Part shown: positions 1 to 5,318 of the stretch, piece after piece
Layout of the letters: each line of letters begins with the position of its first letter
How positions within the stretch are numbered: position 1 is the stretch's first letter
Source: Thaumasiovibrio sp043421945
Lineage (GTDB): Bacteria > Pseudomonadota > Gammaproteobacteria > Enterobacterales > Vibrionaceae
Direction: 5' to 3'
DNA length: 8,569 nt
Assembly: GCA_043421945.1 (NCBI GenBank)
Contig: JBHOGO010000126.1
Span: 1 to 8,569 of the forward strand
Program-made: the position numbers and the translations under genes
Notes under the pieces: model-generated
Seen by the model: only the letters and a program-made list of their open reading frames with translations
What the model was told of the DNA's origin: nothing
Database searches by the model: none

Positions 1-219
1 TTGTAGTGCTCGCAAAGGTAACGCGAACAAGCGCTTGACCATCAGTGCCGTTGAAATAGCTAAGTCGCTGAAAACACGTGGTCTACCACGTTTGCACTGT
101 TTGGTTTGTTTCCAGTCTTTGATAGTTTGCTCATCGATCCAAAAGGAAAGGGAGCCGCGATTAATCAACGCCTTGTTGTATTGCCTCCAGTTGTTTGTTT
201 TATAACGGGGTTTAGCCAT
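1..219 (-). CDS. IS5-family transposase, N-terminal 73 residues (cut by window edge)
   Basis: The minus strand from the ATG at 219 is open for 73 codons to the window edge. The protein starts MAKPRYKTNNWRQYN and contains SLSFWIDE followed by KRGRPRVFSDLA and MVKRLFALPLRAL, the typical N-terminal region of IS903-group IS5 transposases, which lies ahead of the DDE catalytic core. In this family the enzyme cuts and rejoins the IS ends. The catalytic aspartates and glutamate are in the missing part, so it cannot be said whether the gene is intact. No strong Shine-Dalgarno sequence is seen before the ATG (only a purine-poor CCTAGTTCC), in keeping with weak expression of such genes. The start is supported by the match to the family N-terminus. 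Confidence 0.88.
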   Translation of the reverse strand, partial: MAKPRYKTNNWRQYNKALINRGSLSFWIDEQTIKDWKQTKQCKRGRPRVFSDLAISTALMVKRLFALPLRALQ

Positions 220-280
220 GGAACTAGGACGGTTATGTGCGATAGTCGATCAGATCGCAGCTCAGCCGATTAGTTTCATC

Positions 281-298
281 GAATTACGCAACAAAGCC
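281..298. repeat. Terminal inverted repeat of the IS5-family element
   Basis: On the minus strand the 18 bp read GGCTTTGTTGCGTAATTC. The GGCTTTGTTG core is shared with IS903-like ends. It marks the element boundary at position 298; host sequence begins at 299. The matching repeat at the other end is not in the window, so the exact length of the repeat is an estimate. Confidence 0.75.
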
Positions 299-370
299 GT
301 AAATTGGTTGAGTTAAACCATGTTTACTTACATGCCTGCAATTACAGATTATCGAGCTGATTTTTAGTAG

Positions 371-447
371 AAATACCTAAATTAACTAAATATAGTTTAC
401 TGAATAGCGTGATGGGTTCGAAATTCTGAGTTTTCAAAAATACCTAA
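371..447 (+). repeat. Direct repeat AAATACCTAA, two copies (371-380, 438-447)
   Basis: Two exact 10-bp copies lie in the same orientation, 67 bp start to start, both in the control region. The second copy overlaps the TAATAT box and lies in the spacer of the 12-bp inverted repeat. They could be two binding sites for one regulator, or a chance repeat in AT-rich DNA. Confidence 0.35.
384..397. repeat. Small palindrome AACTA-N4-TAGTT, operator-like
   Basis: The arms AACTA (384-388) and TAGTT (393-397) are separated by AATA. In this AT-rich region such a short palindrome could arise by chance. Its place upstream of the TAATAT box would suit an activator or repressor site, but it matches no consensus I can name. 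Confidence 0.25.
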
Positions 448-479
448 TATGGTCAATATCCGAAATCGAAAACTCAGAA
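424..479. repeat. 12-bp perfect inverted repeat around the start region of the first gene
   Basis: TTCTGAGTTTTC at 424-435 is exactly complementary to GAAAACTCAGAA at 468-479, with a 32-nt spacer. The right arm overlaps the Shine-Dalgarno sequence (476-481) of the gene starting at 487. The spacer contains TAATAT (445-450), a good -10 box without a good -35. At the DNA level the arms could be operator sites on both sides of the promoter. At the RNA level, if transcription starts upstream of 424, a hairpin would hide the ribosome-binding site. The sequence alone does not decide between these. Confidence 0.6.
445..450 (+). promoter_or_regulatory. Candidate -10 box TAATAT for the DUF5107-TPR gene
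   Basis: TAATAT differs from the sigma-70 consensus TATAAT at two positions. No convincing -35 hexamer lies 16-18 bp upstream, where the left arm of the 12-bp inverted repeat sits. If used, initiation near 457 would give a leader of about 30 nt, and the promoter would probably need an activator. Confidence 0.35.
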
Positions 480-481
480 GG
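476..481 (+). promoter_or_regulatory. Shine-Dalgarno AGAAGG for the DUF5107-TPR gene
   Basis: AGAAGG ends 5 nt before the ATG at 487 and supports that start. Its first four bases lie in the right arm of the 12-bp inverted repeat. Confidence 0.6.
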
Positions 482-486
482 TCACT

Positions 487-3400
487 ATGGCAAGCAATGT
501 TAAGGTATGGACGGAAGTAGTCACTCTACCTACTTACCAGGTCGGTGAAGTAGATAGAAGCCCCATATTTTTGGAAAATCGAGTGTACCAAGGCTCTTCC
601 GGTGCCGTTTATCCTTACGGAGTGATTGACTCCATTTCAAGCGAGCGCAAAAAACAAGAATATAATGCCGTATTTCTTGAGAATGATTACATTTACGTCA
701 TGTTTCTTCCTGAGCTTGGTGGGAGGATTCATAAAGCTTATGACAAAGTGAATCAGCGTGACTTTGTGTATTGTAACGATGTAATAAAGCCCGCTCTAGT
801 TGGTTTGGTGGGGCCATGGATTTCAGGGGGGATCGAGTTTAACTGGCCACAACATCATAGACCAACTACATACATGCCTGTTGACGTCAACATGAGGGAG
901 TTACCGGACGGTAGTGCAGAGATATGGTTGGGTGAAGTGGAACATATGTACGGACTGCAAGTAAGTACTGGCTTCAAGCTATACCCAAATAAAGCACTAA
1001 TCGAGGTCACGGGGCGAGTATATAACGTCAATCCGACTCCGCAGCAATTTTTATGGTGGGCAAATCCTGCAGTTAAAGGTGGTGACGACCATCAGAGCAT
1101 CTTCCCACCTGATGTAACGGCTGTATATGATCATGGAAAACGTGATGTAAGTACGTTTCCTATTGCTACTGGAGTCTACTACAAGGTTGATTACTCTGAG
1201 GGTGTGGATATTTCTCGCTACAAAAACCTGCCGGTTCCTACCTCCTATATGGCTGCAAGGTCTCAGTATGATTTTGTGGGTGCTTATAATCATGATGAAA
1301 AGGGCGGACTACTTCACATTGCTAATCACCACATTTCTCCCGGGAAAAAACAATGGTCTTGGGGAAATTGTGAGTTTGGTAAAGCCTGGGATAGACAGCT
1401 TACCGATGATAATGGCCCATACATCGAGTTAATGACTGGAGTGTTTACTGACAACCAGCCAGATTTTACTTGGATAGACCCCAATGAAGAGAAGTGCTTT
1501 GTCCAAAATTTCTTACCGTATAGTGAGCTGGGAACGGTACATCAAGCGAACACAGATGTTGCCATCAATCTAGTTCGTCAGCCGGGTAAAGTTAAGTTAG
1601 GTGTTTATGCGATCTCTGAGGTTGATAACGCTCAAATTGAAGTTAAATCAAGTAGTCGCGTGATTTACACTGGTGCATTGACGCTTTCCCCTTGTCAGTG
1701 CTTTTTCGAATATCTTCACTTTGATGGAGATGAAATATTGACAGTGGAAGTAATCACGCAAGGAGGAAATAAGAAACTTGCCTACGAAGAACATTTAAGT
1801 GACGAAGAGGCTATACCAGATTCTGCAACACCTCCAAAGAAGGCTAGAGAAGTAGAATCTATTGACGAGCTTTACTTTATCGGTCAACACTTAGAACAGT
1901 ACCACCATGCAACGAGTAGTTCTGAAGACTATTATTTAGAAGCATTACGCCGCGATGAATTTGATTATCGCTGTAACTTGGCGATGGCCAATCACGAATA
2001 TGAACGATGTGATTATGAACGCTCGCTTTTCTACATTAAAAATGCACTTCACAGAGCTCATAGCTTTAATAAAAATCCACTGTGTGGGCGCGCTAGTCTT
2101 ATGCGCGGACATATCAATGAAAGACTAGGTCTACTAGATAGGGCTTATGAAGATTTCTATAAATCTACCTGGAGCGGAAACTGCAATGATGCGGGCTTTC
2201 TTGCTGCGAGTAAAGTTTCGTTTAAACAAGGTCGCTATTTGGATGCCCTTGAGGAAGTAAACAGAGCGTTAGAAATAAATCAAACGAGTTACGAAGCTGC
2301 TTTTGTCAAACTGGTGACGCTAGATAAACTTCGAGATCCTAGCGCAAGTCGTTACGCGACCAAAGTATTGGATCAGTTTCCCTTTGGGTACGCTATTGCT
2401 TTACATCAATATTTGCTGTCTGGCGATGATACGGACAAAAAATCTTTTGTTAATCTATGCCAAAACAGGCAAGCCAACGCAGTTCATGTAGCGGACATGT
2501 ATCTCTCATTAGGTCTGAAAGAAGCAGCAATGCTTGCTCTAGATCTGATTGGAGCAAAGGGTGCTAGTTCAAACGTCATCAGGGCGTCTATCGACATTGA
2601 TGCTTCGGCTACCCTCTTGGAACAAGCTGAGGTCGAGTTTTCGAATAATGTCCTTTTTCCAAACTCTCAGGTTGAAGTCGCCGCACTTAAGGCACTGACA
2701 GGTCATCCTTTTGCGGATTATCTACTTGGCTGTTTCTACTACGCGAAGAAGGCTTACGGTCGAGCGGCATATCTTTGGCGTCAGGTTATTAACAAGCGAC
2801 CGAATTTTAAGGAGGCTTATCGTAACTTAGCGATATACCATGCAAATAGGCAGAAAGAAATAGAAGTTGCCATTGAACTGATGGAAAGAGCATGGTCATT
2901 AGACACCACAGATGCTAGAACACTGTTTGAGTTAGATGACCTACGGAAGATTGCCGGTATTTCGCCCCAATCTAGGCTATCGCTAATGAAATCATATGTC
3001 GATGTGATTAATACAAGGGATGATTTGGCTACAGAGTACATCACTCTTCTGAATATATGTAATGATCATGAAGGCGCTTTAGATATCATGAAAGGGAGAG
3101 CTTTCGCACCATGGGAAGGTGGAGAGGGTCGTATAACCAGTCAGTACATTAATGCTTTAATAAGACGAGCACTCAAAAAAATCAACATTGATGATTGGCA
3201 ATCGGCTAAACATGCTCTTATTGAAGCATTCGAGTACCCAACCAACTTAAATGAAGGACGACTGGTTGGCCAAACCGATAATGATATTTACTACATACTG
3301 GGGTTAATAGAACTACAGCTAGGAAATAAAGAAGAATCAACGAGTATGTTTAAGAAAGCAGTCGTTGGTGTGTCTGATGTTTCAGATAATCGATATTACA

Positions 3401-3759
3401 ACGATATGCCTGTTGAGTACTTAATGTTCCAAGCTCTTGCTTACTACGAACTGGGTGAGAAGGAAGTTGCAGAAATCAAACTAAACAAAATGAACCAATG
3501 GGCCACACACAATATTAACGCTAAAGTAGAGTATGACTTTTTTGCAGTTTCTCTTCCTCAACTCAATGTGTTTGATGAGGATATAGAGATAAATCATAAG
3601 GCCTATTGTGAGTACGTTAGGGATTTATCAAACCTAGGATTGAGGATTATTAGAAGAAAGAATGGGGAGAATGTGTATTTTACTATAAACCCAATGGATC
3701 CAAAAATGGCAATATTCTTAGAAATTGAAAAAATAATAATTAACTCACTGTTCCAGTAG
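487..3759 (+). CDS. DUF5107 domain / TPR-repeat protein, probable cytoplasmic carbohydrate-active protein
   Basis: This 1090-residue protein has two parts. Residues ~1-345 match the DUF5107 family as I know it: QGSSGAVYPY (36-45), MFLPELGGRIHKAYDK (72-87), GPWISGGIEFNWPQHHRP (109-126) and a block with AWDRQLTDD and YIELMTGVFTDNQPDF (300-327). The LPELGGRI motif and beta-rich character recall aldose-1-epimerase-like supersandwich proteins, so sugar binding or chemistry is likely but unproven. E117, H123, H124, D302 and E314 are candidate site residues. A beta-rich linker (~346-440) follows, then TPR-like helical pairs from ~455 to ~1030, including the family motif FAPWEGGEG around W876. There is no signal peptide or membrane segment, so it should be cytoplasmic. 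The start agrees with the family N-terminus and a good Shine-Dalgarno sequence. TAG is followed directly by an in-frame TGA. It is the first gene of the cluster, 191 nt before the symporter. The exact function is unknown. Confidence 0.85.
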   Translation: MASNVKVWTEVVTLPTYQVGEVDRSPIFLENRVYQGSSGAVYPYGVIDSISSERKKQEYNAVFLENDYIYVMFLPELGGRIHKAYDKVNQRDFVYCNDVIKPALVGLVGPWISGGIEFNWPQHHRPTTYMPVDVNMRELPDGSAEIWLGEVEHMYGLQVSTGFKLYPNKALIEVTGRVYNVNPTPQQFLWWANPAVKGGDDHQSIFPPDVTAVYDHGKRDVSTFPIATGVYYKVDYSEGVDISRYKNLPVPTSYMAARSQYDFVGAYNHDEKGGLLHIANHHISPGKKQWSWGNCEFGKAWDRQLTDDNGPYIELMTGVFTDNQPDFTWIDPNEEKCFVQNFLPYSELGTVHQANTDVAINLVRQPGKVKLGVYAISEVDNAQIEVKSSSRVIYTGALTLSPCQCFFEYLHFDGDEILTVEVITQGGNKKLAYEEHLSDEEAIPDSATPPKKAREVESIDELYFIGQHLEQYHHATSSSEDYYLEALRRDEFDYRCNLAMANHEYERCDYERSLFYIKNALHRAHSFNKNPLCGRASLMRGHINERLGLLDRAYEDFYKSTWSGNCNDAGFLAASKVSFKQGRYLDALEEVNRALEINQTSYEAAFVKLVTLDKLRDPSASRYATKVLDQFPFGYAIALHQYLLSGDDTDKKSFVNLCQNRQANAVHVADMYLSLGLKEAAMLALDLIGAKGASSNVIRASIDIDASATLLEQAEVEFSNNVLFPNSQVEVAALKALTGHPFADYLLGCFYYAKKAYGRAAYLWRQVINKRPNFKEAYRNLAIYHANRQKEIEVAIELMERAWSLDTTDARTLFELDDLRKIAGISPQSRLSLMKSYVDVINTRDDLATEYITLLNICNDHEGALDIMKGRAFAPWEGGEGRITSQYINALIRRALKKINIDDWQSAKHALIEAFEYPTNLNEGRLVGQTDNDIYYILGLIELQLGNKEESTSMFKKAVVGVSDVSDNRYYNDMPVEYLMFQALAYYELGEKEVAEIKLNKMNQWATHNINAKVEYDFFAVSLPQLNVFDEDIEINHKAYCEYVRDLSNLGLRIIRRKNGENVYFTINPMDPKMAIFLEIEKIIINSLFQ

Positions 3760-3893
3760 TGAAAGAATAGGGCTATAAAGAGGGGCGAAGTATTGTAAGC
3801 ATGGTTTAGAATAAGTGAATTAATTTTATATTAAATTCAACTTAACTTGGTTTAATAATAATTATGACTAAAACCTCGGACGTAGCTTGAAAT

Positions 3894-3921
3894 TCGACAT
3901 ACATTAAATTAGAAATAATAT
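3894..3921 (+). promoter_or_regulatory. Candidate promoter for symporter and GH2 genes
   Basis: TCGACA (3894-3899) and TAATAT (3916-3921), spaced 16 bp, resemble sigma-70 -35 and -10 boxes. An alternative -35, TTGAAA at 3887-3892, has only a poor -10 at 17 bp. Transcription would start near 3928, giving a very short leader. In such AT-rich DNA this is only a suggestion. Confidence 0.3.
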
Positions 3922-3934
3922 TAACCAATAACTA

Positions 3935-3939
3935 AAGGA
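3935..3939 (+). promoter_or_regulatory. Shine-Dalgarno AAGGA before the symporter gene
   Basis: AAGGA lies 11 nt before the symporter ATG at 3951, longer than the usual 5-9 nt, but only 6 nt before another ATG at 3946 in a different frame. That ATG opens a five-codon ORF (MKWTI, stop at 3961-3963) overlapping the symporter start, which may reduce or couple translation of the symporter. Confidence 0.5.
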
Positions 3940-3950
3940 AACAAAATGAA

Positions 3951-5318
3951 ATGGACAATTTAACTATTAAAACTAAGTTCTCCTATGCTATGGGTTCTAT
4001 TGGTGCGAATCTAGCGTACTCTATAGTGGCAGTATTCCTTATGTATTACTATACCGATGTTGTTGGTTTGTCTGCTGCGTTTGTTGGTACATTGTTCTTC
4101 TTTGCAAGGTTTTTTGATGCTTTCACTGACCCCATTATGGGGATGATTGTAGACAACACAAAGACCAAGTTTGGCAAGTTTCGCCCTTGGTTAATCATTG
4201 GAGCACTACTTAATTCAGTAATACTAATAGTTACCTTTTCTGCTCACTTGGTTCCAAGTGAATGGTTGATTGTATATGTTACGCTCAGTTATGTTTTATG
4301 GGGTATAACCTTTACCATTATAGATATTCCATTTTGGTCTATGGTACCAGCTATAACTAGAAGTCGCGACAGTCGTGAAAGTCTCGTAGTATGGTTACGA
4401 TTAGCTGCAAGCTTGGTCGCAATGACATTTGGTGCCTATGGACTGAAAATGGCTGGATTTTTTGGAGGAGCTGACCTTGGAAGAGGTTTCGAAATTACTT
4501 CATACATAGTCATAGTACTATTTGTTTTTTGCATTTTTGTAATGGCGATAAATGTAAAAGAAGTACCTGTTAAGCAGAAGAAAGCAGCAAGGTTCAGCAT
4601 CAAGGACGTTGCCAGAATCATATGCTCGAATGACCAATTAGTAGCATTGATAGGTCTTGTTTTGGCTTACAACTGTTCATTTCACTTTATAAATGGATTT
4701 GCCATCTATTATTTCTCTTATGCTCTAGGTAATCCAGAGTATTTCGCGATATTCATGGTCGTATCGGGCGCAGCTGAAGTATTGGGTGTATATTTGTTTC
4801 CTAGATTGTCCAAGTTGATTACTCGAAGAAGGATGTGGTATTTAGCATGCGTCTTTCCTGTGATATGCAGCTGCATTCTATTTGTAACTAATATTGTTGA
4901 CGCCCCATCAGCATTTATGATCGCTTCAGCAGGAGCAGCATTCAAAATGGGAATAGGTTTAGCAAATGGGTTGTCGACCGTAATGCTTGCAGATGTAGTC
5001 GACTATGGTGAGGCAAAAAATGGTGTTAGAAGTGAAGCGATTATCTTCTCTATTCAAACTATGTTAGCGAAATCATCATCTGCCTTTGGTGGGCTTGCTA
5101 TCGGTCTTATTCTATCTGCATTAAGTTATATTCCACAGGTTGAGCAGTCAGTGGAGACAGTAAATGGTATGAAAACAACTATCGTCGTCATACCAGTAAT
5201 ATTTATGGTGGTTTCTACCTTAGTTTATTGGAAGTTCTATAAGATGAAAGATGGTTTTAATCCCGAACTGGAAAGCTCTAATTTAATCAAAACAGGAAAA
5301 GAGGTAGAGGCATGCTAA
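3951..5318 (+). CDS. GPH-family (MelB-like) sugar:cation symporter
   Basis: This 455-residue inner-membrane protein has about 12 hydrophobic helices and is strongly similar to melibiose permease MelB along its length (LMYYYTDVVGLS at 30-41, DPIMG at 60-64, GKFRPW at 75-80, DIPFWS at 125-130, NGFAIYYF, ADVVDYGE, QTMLAKSSSAF near 369-379). It should bring a glycoside into the cytoplasm together with a cation. MelB residues for cation and sugar binding are mostly kept: D56, D60, T122, D125, W129, R150 and K374 correspond to D55, D59, T121, D124, W128, R149 and K377. Two differ: MelB D19 is N20 here, and MelB N58 is T59. The substrate is therefore probably not melibiose, and ion use may differ, so no gene symbol is given. 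The start at MDNLTIKTKFSY fits the family N-terminus. The gene overlaps the GH2 gene by 7 nt, implying coupled translation. Confidence 0.93.
   Translation: MDNLTIKTKFSYAMGSIGANLAYSIVAVFLMYYYTDVVGLSAAFVGTLFFFARFFDAFTDPIMGMIVDNTKTKFGKFRPWLIIGALLNSVILIVTFSAHLVPSEWLIVYVTLSYVLWGITFTIIDIPFWSMVPAITRSRDSRESLVVWLRLAASLVAMTFGAYGLKMAGFFGGADLGRGFEITSYIVIVLFVFCIFVMAINVKEVPVKQKKAARFSIKDVARIICSNDQLVALIGLVLAYNCSFHFINGFAIYYFSYALGNPEYFAIFMVVSGAAEVLGVYLFPRLSKLITRRRMWYLACVFPVICSCILFVTNIVDAPSAFMIASAGAAFKMGIGLANGLSTVMLADVVDYGEAKNGVRSEAIIFSIQTMLAKSSSAFGGLAIGLILSALSYIPQVEQSVETVNGMKTTIVVIPVIFMVVSTLVYWKFYKMKDGFNPELESSNLIKTGKEVEAC
5299..5305 (+). promoter_or_regulatory. Shine-Dalgarno AAGAGGT for the GH2 gene
   Basis: AAGAGGT lies inside the end of the symporter gene, 6 nt before the ATG at 5312. 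The good match and spacing support this start and the 7-nt overlap (ATGCTAA) of the two genes. Confidence 0.65.

Larger units (their letters stand above)
1..298 (-). mobile_element. IS5-family insertion sequence (IS903-like group), transposase-start end only
   Basis: Read on the minus strand, this stretch begins at a terminal inverted repeat that starts GGCTTTGTTGCG, closely resembling IS903-type ends, followed by a ~79-nt leader and the start of a transposase. The element runs off the left edge of the window, so its length, its second inverted repeat and its completeness cannot be judged. If it follows the usual IS903-group behaviour, the 9 bp next to the end (299-307, GTAAATTGG) would be one copy of the target-site duplication; the other copy is outside the window. 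A small hairpin-capable repeat, TGCGAT/ATCGCA at 238-243 and 254-259, lies in the leader. The element sits less than 200 bp upstream of the sugar operon and points away from it. Confidence 0.85.
299..486 (+). promoter_or_regulatory. Control region upstream of the sugar-utilisation cluster
   Basis: These 188 non-coding bases lie between the IS end and the DUF5107-TPR gene. No tRNA, small ORF or known riboswitch is recognised. They hold a possible distal promoter (TTTACT at 323-328 with GATTAT at 347-352, 18-bp spacer, weak), a palindrome at 384-397, two exact copies of AAATACCTAA (371-380 and 438-447), a TAATAT box at 445-450, and a 12-bp inverted repeat at 424-435/468-479. The density of symmetric elements suggests a transcription-factor-controlled start. 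Which factor is unknown, as no regulator gene is in the window. Confidence 0.6.
3760..3950 (+). promoter_or_regulatory. AT-rich intergenic region between DUF5107-TPR and symporter genes
   Basis: These 191 nt are strongly AT-rich. No GC-rich hairpin with a T-run is seen after the first gene, so read-through is likely. Short imperfect symmetries are present (GAATT...AATTC within 3818-3839, and GGTTT...AAACC within 3849-3874), as are two copies of TGGTTTA. The gap is long for a simple operon and could hold a second promoter close to the symporter gene or an mRNA processing site. Confidence 0.4.

Noticed and set aside
405..425. Possible cAMP-CRP site around CGTGATGGGTTCGAAAT
   Set aside because: Only the left half-site (GTGA) matches; the right half lacks TCAC.
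826..831. G6 run in the DUF5107-TPR gene as a contingency tract
   Set aside because: It encodes part of the conserved WISGGIEF motif and is too short to suggest phase variation.
1051..1432. Open frames of 80 and 89 codons (minus, and alternate plus frame) inside the DUF5107 region
   Set aside because: They overlap highly conserved DUF5107 sequence, have no good ribosome-binding site and show no recognisable protein features.
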